DNA of 54,142 nt. Source: an uncultured Kiritimatiellota bacterium. GTDB taxonomy: Bacteria > Verrucomicrobiota > Kiritimatiellia > RFP12 > DVOR01. The stretch covers positions 1 to 54,142 of the forward strand of contig CALXSE010000003.1 of NCBI GenBank assembly GCA_944391085.1, given 5' to 3'. The notes beneath the pieces were generated by a model. It saw nothing but the letters and a program-made list of their open reading frames with translations. It had not been told where the DNA came from and searched no databases. The position numbers were made by a program, and so were the translations under genes. Positions 1 to 8,585 of the stretch are shown here, piece after piece (position 1 is the first letter of the stretch; each line of letters opens with the position of its first letter).

Positions 1-86
<86 letters not shown>

Positions 87-112
87 AAGGGGAGACGTCC
101 CGCCCCCGCCCG

Positions 113-1675
113 TCACCCGCGGAAGGCCGGGCCGGGGACGGGGTCGCGGCGGGCCTCCGCCGCGCGGAGGGCCAGCCCGCCGGCAAGGAAGAGGAACTCC
201 ATCGCCAGCAGTGCGGCGAGCCCGGGGCGGGCCTGGAGCTCAAAGACCGCCCAGGGGAAGGAAAGCCCCAGCCCGGAGGCCAGGTCGACGAAGTGCAGCA
301 ACGCCGCGTTGAGGCGGTTGATGAGGACGGAGGCCCACGGCAGCAGGAACCCCACGCACGCGCTGACGCAGCCGCCCCAGACCACCAGCACGGTGAGCGC
401 CGGGAGAAACAGGTTCAACAGCAGCCCGACGACGGAGAGGCGCATGAAAAAGAACAGGCAGAGCGGGATGGAGGCCAGCCACGCCGACAGGCTCAGCCCC
501 AGCGCCAACGCCAACCCGCGACGAAAGGCCACCCCCAGCGGCGCGGGGCCGGGCGGGAGCGCCTCGCGCGGCGGCACGCGCATCAGCCGCCCGAAAAGGC
601 GCGCCAGCGGCATCATCCAAAGCAGAATGCCGCCCATGACGGCAAAGGAAAGCAGGGCCCCGACGTCCGCGACAAGCGCGGGGTCACACACCAGGACGGC
701 CGCGGCGGTGAAGGCCAGCGCGCACGCGGCGTCCGGCCGGCGCAGGAAACAGGGGGCCAGGCACCACGCCAGCGCCATCACCGCCGCGCGGACGGCCGGG
801 GGCGGCGCCCCCACGAGGAGGACGTAAAAGACAAGCGCGGGGGCCAGGAGCAGGGCCCGCGCCCGCAGCCCCAGCCCCGTCCAGGAAAAGAGCCCCGCCA
901 GAAGCGCGGCGACGATGCCCACGTGCAGGCCCGAGATGGAGAGGACGTGGACGATGCCCGCGTCGGCATACAGTTGGCGGGCCTCGTGGGGCAGGCGCAG
1001 ATCCGCGCCAAGCGTCATGGTCCGCACGTAAAGCGCCTCGCGCGGGGTCACGCCCAACAGCAGGTTCCGCCCCAAACGGTCGCGCAGGGCGGCGAACCGG
1101 TGGCGCAGGCCCGGGCGCCCGGGCGCAGGGGCGAGCAGGCGCGCGCCCTCGGGGCGGACGGAGAGGGTAAAGCGCCCGCCGCGCCCGGCGGTGCGGTGGA
1201 GCTTGCCGCGGACGGCCCACCGCTCCCCGGCGGCGGGGAAGGCGCGGGCCTTGTCGTACCAGCGGACGGCGAAGTCGAGCCCCGCGGCGGAGGTGCCGTC
1301 GGCCAGGCGGGCGTCGCGGGCAGTGAAGCGGCAGTAGGGGCCGCCGCGGCGGCGGTCGACGAGGGCGCGATCCTCGCCCACCGTCAGCGTCAGGCCCAGC
1401 GGCTCCCCGGCCTCCTGGCAGCGGGCGACCTCGGCGCGGACGCGGGCGTGGCGGCCGTGCGCCAGGGCGGCGCGCCAGCCGAGGAGGCACGCGCAGGCCA
1501 GGCAGAGCAGGAGCGAGGCCCAGCGGAGGCGCGCCCAGGCCAGCAGGACGCACGCGGTGGCCGCGCCCAGCCAGAGCCACGCCCCGCCGAGGAAGTAGCC
1601 CAGCGCGGCGCCGGCGGCGAGGGCGGCGCACCAGCCGTTGAGCGGGCGGTGGCGGCGAATGGCGTCCTGAAGCAT
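113..1675 (-). CDS. comEC: ComEC/Rec2-family competence membrane protein, lacking the C-terminal hydrolase domain
   Basis: 520 residues. The N-terminus has several hydrophobic segments (about 13-70), then a soluble OB-like stretch (about 85-190, DUF4131-type), then the multi-helix Competence domain. The Competence domain carries the family's hallmark ISGLHVG motif near residue 240. ComEC forms the inner-membrane channel that imports single-stranded DNA during transformation. Typical ComEC proteins are 700-800 residues with a C-terminal metallo-beta-lactamase fold. This one stops after the last transmembrane helices, so only the channel part is encoded. The start ATG overlaps the stop of the upstream radical SAM gene (TGATG), implying translational coupling. 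Family assignment is firm; a role in DNA uptake is inferred from family knowledge. Confidence 0.85.
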   Translation of the reverse strand: MLQDAIRRHRPLNGWCAALAAGAALGYFLGGAWLWLGAATACVLLAWARLRWASLLLCLACACLLGWRAALAHGRHARVRAEVARCQEAGEPLGLTLTVGEDRALVDRRRGGPYCRFTARDARLADGTSAAGLDFAVRWYDKARAFPAAGERWAVRGKLHRTAGRGGRFTLSVRPEGARLLAPAPGRPGLRHRFAALRDRLGRNLLLGVTPREALYVRTMTLGADLRLPHEARQLYADAGIVHVLSISGLHVGIVAALLAGLFSWTGLGLRARALLLAPALVFYVLLVGAPPPAVRAAVMALAWCLAPCFLRRPDAACALAFTAAAVLVCDPALVADVGALLSFAVMGGILLWMMPLARLFGRLMRVPPREALPPGPAPLGVAFRRGLALALGLSLSAWLASIPLCLFFFMRLSVVGLLLNLFLPALTVLVVWGGCVSACVGFLLPWASVLINRLNAALLHFVDLASGLGLSFPWAVFELQARPGLAALLAMEFLFLAGGLALRAAEARRDPVPGPAFRG

Positions 1676-2559
1676 CAGCGGGGGGCGAGGGCGCGCGAGG
1701 CGTAGGGGTCGTCGGGGTGGCGGAGCAGGGCGGCGCGGACGTCGGCCTCGGGCACGCCGAAGTAGCGCGCGAATTGGGCGGGGGTGAGGGGATGGCGGCG
1801 GGCAAGGGCCAGAAGGGCGGCCTCGGAGTAGGGCTCCGGGGGGGCGGCGTGGGCGGCGTGCCGCTCGCCGGCGACGGCGGAGAAGAGGCGGCGCAGGTGG
1901 GCGAGGGCCTCGGGCGGCTCGTTGCGGACGGCGGGGTCGGCGGGGGGGCGGACGGCGGTGTTGACGGTGGCGGTGTCGGGGCGGAGGGCCGCGGCGAGGG
2001 GGAGGACGGCGTTGAGCTGGTCGGGGGCGTCGTTGAGGCCGGGCAGGGCGAAGAACTCGAGGTCGAGCTTGCCGTGGAATTGGGCGCGGAAGTCGAGGAG
2101 GCCCCGGTAGACGCGGTCGAAGGTCAGGCCCGGGTGGGGGCGGACGGTGGCGCGGAAGGAGGGCTCGTCCCAAAAGTGGAGGGAGACCTTGACGCGGTCG
2201 GCCAGGCAGGCGTCGTCGCGGACGGCGGGATCCCAGAAGAGGGCGCCGTTGCTCATGAGCAGGGAGGGGCGCCCCAGGGCGCGGATGCGCGCAAGGACGC
2301 GGCCGAAGTGGGCGTGGAGGGTGGGCTCGCCGCCGCCGCAGAGGGTGAGGACGTCGGCCTGCTCGCCTTTCGCGAGCCAGGCGTCGAGCTCGGCGAGGAC
2401 GTCGGGGAGGGGGACGTAGTCGCGGCGCTCGAGGGTGGTGGCGGGGGTGGGGCCGAGCTGGCAGAAGACGCAGTCGTAGCAGCAGGTCTTCATCGGCACG
2501 AGGTCGATGCCGAGGCTGCGGCCGTAGCGGCGGGAGGGGACGGGTCCGAAGAGATACAT
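1675..2559 (-). CDS. Radical SAM protein of the COG0731 type
   Basis: 294 residues. The N-terminus reads MYLFGPVPSRRYG followed by SLGIDLVPMK, a signature of COG0731 radical SAM proteins. A CX3CX2C cluster (C26, C30, C33) binds the SAM-coordinating 4Fe-4S cluster, and a GGGEPT motif (near residue 75) matches the SAM-binding region. The family is related to the wybutosine enzyme TYW1, but most bacterial members have no established substrate, so no reaction is assigned. The gene lies 38 nt after the M60 peptidase and overlaps comEC by one base. It is not an obvious anaerobic sulfatase-maturating enzyme, because it lacks the long C-terminal SPASM-type cysteine region. Confidence 0.8.
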   Translation of the reverse strand: MYLFGPVPSRRYGRSLGIDLVPMKTCCYDCVFCQLGPTPATTLERRDYVPLPDVLAELDAWLAKGEQADVLTLCGGGEPTLHAHFGRVLARIRALGRPSLLMSNGALFWDPAVRDDACLADRVKVSLHFWDEPSFRATVRPHPGLTFDRVYRGLLDFRAQFHGKLDLEFFALPGLNDAPDQLNAVLPLAAALRPDTATVNTAVRPPADPAVRNEPPEALAHLRRLFSAVAGERHAAHAAPPEPYSEAALLALARRHPLTPAQFARYFGVPEADVRAALLRHPDDPYASRALAPR

Positions 2560-2597
2560 GGCTGTGCGGGGGGGTCGGAAATCGGCGGAGGGCGCGC

Positions 2598-4859
2598 TCA
2601 CTTGCCGCTGGCGCCCTTCTTGAGGAGGGGGCGCTGGCGCAGCTGGCGGCGGGTCTTGATGTCCTCGGGGTTCTCGGCCATCTCGGCGTAGTCCTTGGCG
2701 TAGCGGCTGGTCTCCTCGGAGGGCGGGGGGGTGGTGACGGCGGCGCGCTCGGCGTCGTTGCCGGGCCACGGGGGCCAATCCTGGGTGAAGGTGTAGGCGG
2801 CCTTGGAGAGGCCGATGCCCCACATCTCGAAGTAGGGGGTGAGGTCGCGCCGGACGGCGCGGCTCCAGGCGCAGCAGAGGCGGTCGCCGGTGGCGTCGGC
2901 GGGGAGCTTGTCGTTCTTGCCGTTGACGACGCCCATGACACCCTCGACGCCGAACTGCTCGGCCAGGATCATGTAGAAGACGAGGCGCTCGGCGACGTCG
3001 GCATTCGTCCAAAGGTCCGGCGTGCCCTTGGCGAGCTTGTCGAGGGCGGTGGGCCAGGCCCAGCTGCGGAAGGCCCTGAAGGGGGTGCCGTTGAGGAGGT
3101 TCATGGTGCAGGTGGAGTAGAAGTTGTTGACGACCTCGGTGTTGCCGGGGAGGGCGAAGATGCCGCCGGGGCCCTGGCCCATGTTGTGGCCGATCTCGTG
3201 GAGGGCGCCCCAGGAGCCGTTCTTCTGGAGGCTCTCGAGGTTCACCATGCCCGCGCCCCAGCCCATGCACATGATGGGATAGCCCGAATGGCCCGCGCCG
3301 ATGGAGATCTGCGTGTCGTCCACGATGCGGATGGGGGTGGCCTTGGGCTCGTTCTCGCGGGTGGGGGTCTTGATGGCGCGGGGGGCGCGCGGATCTTGCG
3401 GCACCTCCTCCTGGGCGATCTCGGCGACGCCGTAGCGGTTGGTCTCGGCGGCCCTCTCGGCGCGGGCGGCGCGGACGAGCTCCTCGGTGTCGGGCGGCGC
3501 GGAGGGGTTCATCTGGACGAGCTTTTTGTCGAGGACGCCCCACTCGCGCCTGGCGCCGCGGTAGTTGTCGGCCTCGCCGTCGGTGGGCAGGCCGTGGCCG
3601 GAGACGCGGAGCATGAGGGCGGCGGCCTTGCCCCACCACTGCGCCAGGGCGGTCATCTCCTTGATGTCGCGCACATGTTTGGATTCGACGGTGAGGATGA
3701 CGGTCTTGGTCTGGATCTCGGCCCACGGCGCGGGGTATTTGGAGAGGGTCTCCACCCAATCCTCGTCGGTGTCGATGCCCAGGCGGAACCACGGCATCTG
3801 CACGCAGCCGGAGACCTCCACGTCCATCGGGCGCTTGCCGCCGCTCCACTTCAGCCAGAGCACGCCGCCCAGGACGTGGCCGATCTCCTCGCGCTTCTTC
3901 TCGATGCGGAAGGTGCGCACCATGTCCGGCCAGCGCCAGAGGGGGCGGTTGTCGGTGATCTGCTGCCAGCCCATCTTCACCTTCATCAGGTTGATCGGCT
4001 GCGGGTCGTAAGGGTCGTCGAGCGGGTTGCCCTCCTCGTCGAGCGGGCAGATCTTCGGGTCCAGCTTGTCGCTGTGGCAGCCGATCTGCGCGGTGAGCGT
4101 GCCGGTGAGGCTCCCGCAGTCGAGGGTGATGACCTCGCCCGGCGGCACGTAGAGCCCCGTGCTCACCCAGCCGCCCTCGCCGGGGTAAAGGCGCACCTTC
4201 TTGCGCACGCGCTCGGCGTCCTCGGGCACCTTGCCGGGCCACAGGTCGGCGGACTTCGCGGGGTACAGCTCGTCCATCGGCAGGCTTTGCGCCTTCCAGC
4301 TCTGGTAACGCACCAGCAGCAGCTCCAGCGGCCACTTGATGCTGACGCCGTGGCTGGGCCCGCAGAGCACCTCGCCGCCGCGGCGGTAAAGCAGCTCCTC
4401 GAGCGCGGCCTTCAGCTGGCGGGCGTCCTTCGCCACGCTGCCGCCCTCGGCGGTGGAGGAGTTGAAGACGCGCATGGCCTCGATGTACGCCACCATCCCC
4501 TGGCCCGTCTGGCCCGCCGCCTTGCCCCCCACGCCGTCCCCGGCCAGGCCGCCGCCGTCGGCCGCGTGCTTCTCCTCGGCGGCCTTCTGGTCGATTTCCA
4601 GGCGCTGGATGGCGTCGAACCACGGCCCCACCTTCCGCGCCACCTCCTTCATCCGCTCGCGCTCCTTCAACTCCGCGCGGTACTCCGCGGCAGTCGGCAC
4701 GCGCCCGCCCTCCTGCACCGAGATCTTCCGGTCATAATCCAGCCTCTCGATGACATGCCCCTGCGAATCGGTCTCCACCGGCCCGCCGTCGCGGAACGTC
4801 AGCTGGGCGAGGGCCGCCCCCGCCGCCGCGCACGCGGCCATTGTCAGCAAACCTCTCAT
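2598..4859 (-). CDS. Secreted M60-family (enhancin-like) metallopeptidase
   Basis: 753 residues with a signal peptide (MRGLLTMAACAAAGAALA then QL). Around residues 240-290 there is the TGLYVPPGE...CHSDKLD region typical of the start of M60-like domains. Near residue 553 is the zinc motif HEIGH, followed by a downstream Glu in the loop ending NTE, which fits the M60 consensus HExxH...E. M60-like enzymes cleave mucins and other O-glycoproteins at the host surface. The start ATG overlaps the stop of the TonB-like gene (ATGA), so the peptidase is translationally coupled to an ExbB-ExbD-TonB-like module. The C-terminus is basic, with no sorting signal seen. The mucinase role is inferred from the family. 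Confidence 0.85.
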   Translation of the reverse strand: MRGLLTMAACAAAGAALAQLTFRDGGPVETDSQGHVIERLDYDRKISVQEGGRVPTAAEYRAELKERERMKEVARKVGPWFDAIQRLEIDQKAAEEKHAADGGGLAGDGVGGKAAGQTGQGMVAYIEAMRVFNSSTAEGGSVAKDARQLKAALEELLYRRGGEVLCGPSHGVSIKWPLELLLVRYQSWKAQSLPMDELYPAKSADLWPGKVPEDAERVRKKVRLYPGEGGWVSTGLYVPPGEVITLDCGSLTGTLTAQIGCHSDKLDPKICPLDEEGNPLDDPYDPQPINLMKVKMGWQQITDNRPLWRWPDMVRTFRIEKKREEIGHVLGGVLWLKWSGGKRPMDVEVSGCVQMPWFRLGIDTDEDWVETLSKYPAPWAEIQTKTVILTVESKHVRDIKEMTALAQWWGKAAALMLRVSGHGLPTDGEADNYRGARREWGVLDKKLVQMNPSAPPDTEELVRAARAERAAETNRYGVAEIAQEEVPQDPRAPRAIKTPTRENEPKATPIRIVDDTQISIGAGHSGYPIMCMGWGAGMVNLESLQKNGSWGALHEIGHNMGQGPGGIFALPGNTEVVNNFYSTCTMNLLNGTPFRAFRSWAWPTALDKLAKGTPDLWTNADVAERLVFYMILAEQFGVEGVMGVVNGKNDKLPADATGDRLCCAWSRAVRRDLTPYFEMWGIGLSKAAYTFTQDWPPWPGNDAERAAVTTPPPSEETSRYAKDYAEMAENPEDIKTRRQLRQRPLLKKGASGK

Positions 4860-5593
4860 CTCCCGGCCTCCCTCCCGACCTCATCCCAAACCACCGTCAC
4901 GAAACCCTGCGCGGCGCCGTGCCCGCGCCCGGCCAACAGCGCGCCGCGCACCTGCCGCAAGGCCGGCGTCTCCGCCCCGGCCGGCTCGAAACGCGCCGCC
5001 GTCGCCACCCGCCCCGCCGCGTCCAGCTCCACCCAAAAGACGCACCGGCCGCGCCCCTCCGGCCGCGGCGCGGAAGCCCGGAAGCCGGCCTCCGCGAGCG
5101 CCGCCGAAAGCCTCACGCCCGCCTCGCGCGGCGCCGGCGCGCCGGCCAGCGCCTCGGCCGCCGGCGGCAACCCCGCCGCCCCCACGCCCCGCGCCGCCGC
5201 CCGGGGCCGCGGCAACTCCCCAAGCGGCCCCGGCGGCAGCGGCTCGGGCTCGGGCAGACGCGGCTCCAGCGAGATGCCGATGTCCGCGTCGCCCAACGCC
5301 CCGGCCAGGCGGCGCACGTTGCCCAGGCGCCGAAGCTCCTCCACCTGCGCCGCCGTCGCCGTCACCAGCCCCAGGCTCGGCCGCGGCAGGGCGTAGCGCG
5401 CCGCCGGGCCCGCGCCAGGCCGCCCCACGAAGGCCGCGACGGCCTGCGCCAGGGCCAGCGCCGCCGCCGCCACGACGAGCGCGGGCGCCCACCAGAAGAG
5501 CAACGCGCGCCACACGGGCGAGCGCCGCCGGCGCTGGGCGCGGTAATGGCGGATGCGCTTGCGCCGCCGCTCAATGTTCAGCCGCCGCGCCAT
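4856..5593 (-). CDS. TonB-like membrane-anchored protein
   Basis: 245 residues. A very basic N-terminus (RRLNIERRRKRIRHYRAQRRRR) precedes one transmembrane helix (about 30-55). A Pro/Ala-rich linker follows, containing a PEPEPLPPGPLGELPRP stretch. A C-terminal segment (about 165-240) has FWVELDAAGRV and FVTVVWDEV strands resembling a TonB C-terminal fold. It lies directly after exbB and exbD genes with overlapping reading frames, the expected place for TonB or TolA. Similarity is by pattern and context only. It overlaps the exbD-like gene by 23 nt and the M60 gene by 3 nt. Confidence 0.6.
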   Translation of the reverse strand: MARRLNIERRRKRIRHYRAQRRRRSPVWRALLFWWAPALVVAAAALALAQAVAAFVGRPGAGPAARYALPRPSLGLVTATAAQVEELRRLGNVRRLAGALGDADIGISLEPRLPEPEPLPPGPLGELPRPRAAARGVGAAGLPPAAEALAGAPAPREAGVRLSAALAEAGFRASAPRPEGRGRCVFWVELDAAGRVATAARFEPAGAETPALRQVRGALLAGRGHGAAQGFVTVVWDEVGREAGR

Positions 5594-6083
5594 CGGGCTC
5601 CTTGGGCGTCGCCACCAGGTTCACGCGCCGCACGCCGCAGGCCTGCAGGCGCCCCACCCAGTCGAGCGTCTCGCGATAGGTCACCGCCGCGTCGACGACG
5701 AGGTTCACGGCCTCGCCGGGGCGCGCCCGCCCCAGCGCCTCGAGCTCCGAGGCGTTGTCGGAGGAATAGCTCCCCTCGTCCAGCAGCAGCACCGTCACCT
5801 CGCCGCGGGAAGGCGAGGCCACGCGGCGCACCACCGCGGTGGGCAGGCGCGCCGGCAGGCCGTCGGAAAGCGTGGCCTCGGCCAGGTCGACGACGCGCCC
5901 GGGCTGCACCAGCGTGGCCTGCCCGATCGCCCAGAGCAGGACGCCCAGGACCATCAACGTCAGCCACGGCGCGAGCATGAGGAAGGAACGCGCCACGCGG
6001 TTGTTCGGCCAGCGCTTGCCGGCGAAGGTGTGCCGCTCCCAGATGTAAGGGCTGGGCAGGTCGCGCTCAGGCCTCTGCGCCAT
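5571..6083 (-). CDS. exbD: ExbD/TolR-family biopolymer transport protein
   Basis: 170 residues with one N-terminal transmembrane helix (about 35-55) and a periplasmic domain. That domain ends in NLVVDAAVTYRETLDWVGRLQ and GVRRVNLVA, the canonical ExbD/TolR pattern (hydrophobic strand, Asp, helix, strand). Together with the upstream ExbB/TolQ-like gene (17-nt overlap) it would form a proton-driven stator that energises a TonB/TolA-type protein across the periplasm. The usual membrane Asp is not obvious within the helix (PWLTLMVLGVLLWAIGQ), which may mean divergent coupling. Family assignment is good; the partner system (outer-membrane transporter or surface enzyme) is not shown by the sequence. 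Confidence 0.75.
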   Translation of the reverse strand: MAQRPERDLPSPYIWERHTFAGKRWPNNRVARSFLMLAPWLTLMVLGVLLWAIGQATLVQPGRVVDLAEATLSDGLPARLPTAVVRRVASPSRGEVTVLLLDEGSYSSDNASELEALGRARPGEAVNLVVDAAVTYRETLDWVGRLQACGVRRVNLVATPKEPDGAAAEH

Positions 6084-6705
6084 GGTCGGCCTCCTCGGGC
6101 TCGGGGTTGCGCGCCAGGTAGTCGAGCGTCAGGGCCACGCAGGAATCCATGTGCAGGCTCAGCGCGTCGGTCTTGGAGACCAGCACGTAATGCCCCGCGT
6201 AGCACAGGCACGCGCCGATCAGCCCCGCGATGGCGCAGGAAAGCGCCCCCGCCGCCGCGCGCACCGCCGCCCCGGGCTGCACCAGCGGCGCGGCCGCGTC
6301 GATGGCCGTGAGCGCCGCGTAGCCGCCGACGAAGGCGCCGATCAGCCCGAAAAGCGGCAGGATCTGCGCGAACAGCGACAGCAGCATCGTGCGCCGCTCC
6401 AGGCGCGAGAGCTCGGCGTGCGCCGTCGTCGCGAGGATCTCGCGCAGGTGGCGCTCGTCGCTCCCGCGGTGGGCGACGGCCTCGGCCACGAGGGCGGCCA
6501 GCGGGCCGGGCGTCTCGTCGCAGATGGCCAGCGCCTCGTCGGTCTGGCCCTTGTCCAGCACGTTGAACACGCCCTGCAAAAAATCCTGCGGGTCGATGGC
6601 GATCTTCCGCAGGCGCAGGAGCCTGTCCAAGAAGACGACCGCCGCCGCCACCGTCAGCGCCACCGTCGCCCAAAAACAGATCCCGCCTTCCCAAACCATG
6701 CTCAT
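6067..6705 (-). CDS. exbB: MotA/TolQ/ExbB proton-channel family protein
   Basis: 212 residues. An N-terminal transmembrane helix (about 8-28) is followed by a cytoplasmic helical region and two further helices (about 110-135, FAQILPLFGLIGAFVGGYAAL, and 145-175). The LPLFGLIG...G segment is the conserved TolQ/ExbB/MotA core. It is paired with the ExbD-like gene downstream and provides the proton channel of the complex. The start is supported by AAGGA about 9 nt upstream. It overlaps the Cys-cluster gene's stop (ATGA). A role in powering a TonB-like protein is inferred from the gene order. Confidence 0.8.
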   Translation of the reverse strand: MSMVWEGGICFWATVALTVAAAVVFLDRLLRLRKIAIDPQDFLQGVFNVLDKGQTDEALAICDETPGPLAALVAEAVAHRGSDERHLREILATTAHAELSRLERRTMLLSLFAQILPLFGLIGAFVGGYAALTAIDAAAPLVQPGAAVRAAAGALSCAIAGLIGACLCYAGHYVLVSKTDALSLHMDSCVALTLDYLARNPEPEEADHGAEA

Positions 6706-7034
6706 GCCCGTTTCCTTTCCGCTTGGCAGACCGCCTCGATCGCCGCGCTGCGCCACCGCCCCGGGTACTCCCGGCACTGCCGCGGCCGCGCCGCGTGCAC
6801 CCGGCACAGATTGTCCTCGCCCAGGAAGACGCACGGTCCCTCGGGGTCGCCCGCCAAGGCCAGGCCCGTGCGCCCGGGCGCGAGCACCGTGTAGGCGTTC
6901 ACGAAGGCGCGCTCGTCCATCCCCAGCGCCGCCGCCAGGCGCGACACGTCCGCCTCGTCCACGCGCACCAGCCCCGGCACGCGGCAGCAGGCCCCGCACC
7001 GCCGACAGACAAAGCTCTCCGCCCGCGCTTCCAT
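6702..7034 (-). CDS. YkgJ-family Cys-cluster protein
   Basis: 110 residues with the pattern CRRCGACCRVPG near the N-terminus and CVFLGEDNLCRVHAARPRQCREYP near the C-terminus. This is the CxxCGxCC...C...H..RP..CR.YP signature of the zinc- or iron-chelating YkgJ/UPF0153 family, whose function is not established. A promoter-like TACAAT sits nine bases before the ATG, so the mRNA leader would be extremely short. The gene ends with a 2-base overlap with exbB, so it probably heads the exbB-exbD-tonB-M60 operon. Confidence 0.75.
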   Translation of the reverse strand: MEARAESFVCRRCGACCRVPGLVRVDEADVSRLAAALGMDERAFVNAYTVLAPGRTGLALAGDPEGPCVFLGEDNLCRVHAARPRQCREYPGRWRSAAIEAVCQAERKRA

Positions 7035-7043
7035 GGCGCACCC

Positions 7044-7049
7044 ATTGTA
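7044..7049 (-). promoter_or_regulatory. Extended -10 element before the Cys-cluster gene
   Basis: On the minus strand TTTTTGGTACAAT forms an extended -10 (TGG-TACAAT) nine bases upstream of the ATG at 7034. No clear -35 is visible. Transcription would start about two bases before the codon, a near-leaderless arrangement. Confidence 0.4.
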
Positions 7050-7065
7050 CCAAAAAGCGCCACGC

Positions 7066-7893
7066 TCAGAGGCGCAGCAACGCGCGAAGGCGGGACTCCG
7101 TCTCCCGGGAGACCGGCAGGCGGCCCAGGGCGATGCCCGGCTTGGGCGCGCCGTGGAAGTCGCTACCGACCGAGGGGACAAGCCCCAGGCGCCTGGCGAT
7201 GCGCAGCAGGGCGACGGTGGTCTCGACGTCATAAGTGGAATAGAAGCACTCCATGGCGTCGAGGCCCAGGTCGCGCAGGGCGGCGATTTTGGGCGCGAGG
7301 GCCGCGGGGTCGGGGTCGAGGCTCAGCGGGTGGGCCATCACGGCCACGCCGCCGGCGTCATGCACCATCGCGATGCAGTCGGCGGGGGAATAGCGGAAGC
7401 GGTCGCGGTAACAGCGCGCGCCCTTACCGAGGAAGCGGGCGAAAGCGTCCCGCACGTCCGCGGCGAGGCCTTTGGCGACGAGCGCCTGGGCGAAGTGGAC
7501 GCGGCTGACGAGCTCGTCCCCCGCGAAGGCGCGCACCTCCTCCCACGCGAGCGGGATGCCGCAGTCCCGGAAAGCCTGAAGGATGGCCCGGTTGCGCGCG
7601 GCGCGGCCGTCGAGGAGCGCGGCGAACCTGGCGTTCAGCGCCGCGTCGTTCGGGTCGAAGGCCAGCCCCACGAGGTGGAGCTGCCCCTGCGGCACCTCCG
7701 CCGAAAGCTCGATGCCCGGCACGCCCGTCAGGCCGATTGCGCCGCACTCGTCCAGGAACTCCCCCACGCCCTTGGCGCAGTCGTGGTCGGTGAGCGCCAT
7801 GACGTCGAGCCCCGCGGCCTTCCCGGCGCGCGCCAGCTCCCGCGGCGACAGGCTCCCGTCGCTGGCGGTGGAATGCGTGTGCAGGTCGATCAC
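7066..7893 (-). CDS. PHP-domain phosphoesterase (RNase AM/YciV-like)
   Basis: 275 residues with a GTG start that overlaps the restriction endonuclease stop (GTGA). The N-terminal DLHTHSTASDGSLSP, then TDHD (about 37-40), GIELS (about 60), MAHP (about 188-191) and SDFHG (about 245-249) are the metal-binding motifs of the PHP family. These proteins include bacterial 3',5'-nucleoside bisphosphate phosphatases and 5'-3' exonucleases such as YciV/Rnm. All metal ligands appear present, so it is likely active. It follows the R-M pair but has the high-GC codon usage of the chromosome, unlike that pair. Confidence 0.85.
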   Translation of the reverse strand: MIDLHTHSTASDGSLSPRELARAGKAAGLDVMALTDHDCAKGVGEFLDECGAIGLTGVPGIELSAEVPQGQLHLVGLAFDPNDAALNARFAALLDGRAARNRAILQAFRDCGIPLAWEEVRAFAGDELVSRVHFAQALVAKGLAADVRDAFARFLGKGARCYRDRFRYSPADCIAMVHDAGGVAVMAHPLSLDPDPAALAPKIAALRDLGLDAMECFYSTYDVETTVALLRIARRLGLVPSVGSDFHGAPKPGIALGRLPVSRETESRLRALLRL

Positions 7894-8585
7894 ACGAAGG
7901 TTTCCTTCCCATATTTTGAGAAATAGTAGTAAACACTCCGCTCAGCGATAGAAAGACACCGGTCCTTCATTTCGGAAAACGTCCACTCTGGCACGCGGAA
8001 GTAGAATGTACCACGGTTGAAACGGTCGCCTTCCGTAAAAAGATGTTCATGATTCAATTCCCCAAACATAGCAATAGTACGCACTCGGTCGAGGATAGAG
8101 AGTTCCTCAGCGAAGTCGCATCCATCGCCGAAGCAAATAAAAGGAAAAATCGCTTCATGGAGCATGCGCACACGAAAGCCGATGACATTTTTACCGAGAC
8201 GTTCGATGGCATTTCCCTGTGCTTGACGCGGTTTACCCTCACGGACCCGGAGGTCATTGGTTCCTTGGTTTTTCTTTTCCGCAATCAGAATTGGATACCG
8301 AACTTTGTCTTTTCCGATAAGCGAAAGTATGCCACCGTCCGGCGTCATAAACGACGTGTCATGGCAACGACAGAAAGAAACATCCGGAAAGCGATGACGC
8401 AAATCCTCAATCAATGGTGCCAACGGTTCACGTTTCTGCCAATCAAACATTAAACTCGGAAAGCGCTCCGTCACAATTTGCCTAACGCTAAGAACCGCCT
8501 GTAGAAGCGTCGCATCTTGGCGCTTGGAGGTGACGTTGATGACGGTACCGGCACGCGTTTCGCGAAGAAGTTTCTTATCGGACAT
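7890..8585 (-). CDS. EcoRI-family type II restriction endonuclease
   Basis: 231 residues. The segment SFMTPDGGI...PILIAEKKNQGTN followed by GNAIERLGKNV mirrors the EcoRI core (KPDGGI...AEAKHQGKD...GNAIERSHKN). The PD-(E/D)xK residues fall at D83, E103 and K105, exactly the spacing of EcoRI D91, E111 and K113. This predicts cleavage at or near GAATTC; the target is inferred from the family. Base composition is clearly lower in GC than its neighbours (many AT-rich codons), indicating recent acquisition. It overlaps the methyltransferase start by 11 nt and the PHP gene by a few bases, so it sits inside a host operon. Confidence 0.88.
   Translation of the reverse strand: MSDKKLLRETRAGTVINVTSKRQDATLLQAVLSVRQIVTERFPSLMFDWQKREPLAPLIEDLRHRFPDVSFCRCHDTSFMTPDGGILSLIGKDKVRYPILIAEKKNQGTNDLRVREGKPRQAQGNAIERLGKNVIGFRVRMLHEAIFPFICFGDGCDFAEELSILDRVRTIAMFGELNHEHLFTEGDRFNRGTFYFRVPEWTFSEMKDRCLSIAERSVYYYFSKYGKETFV

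Noticed and set aside
1675..2559. Radical SAM gene considered as an anaerobic sulfatase-maturating enzyme for the sulfatase at 30088
   Set aside because: The N-terminal PVPSRRxGxSLGID signature is that of the COG0731 family, the protein is short, and no SPASM-like extra cysteine clusters are seen.
3186..5396. A plus-strand reading frame of 736 codons opposite the M60 gene
   Set aside because: Antisense shadow of the M60 and TonB-like genes, with composition that reflects reversed codon bias.
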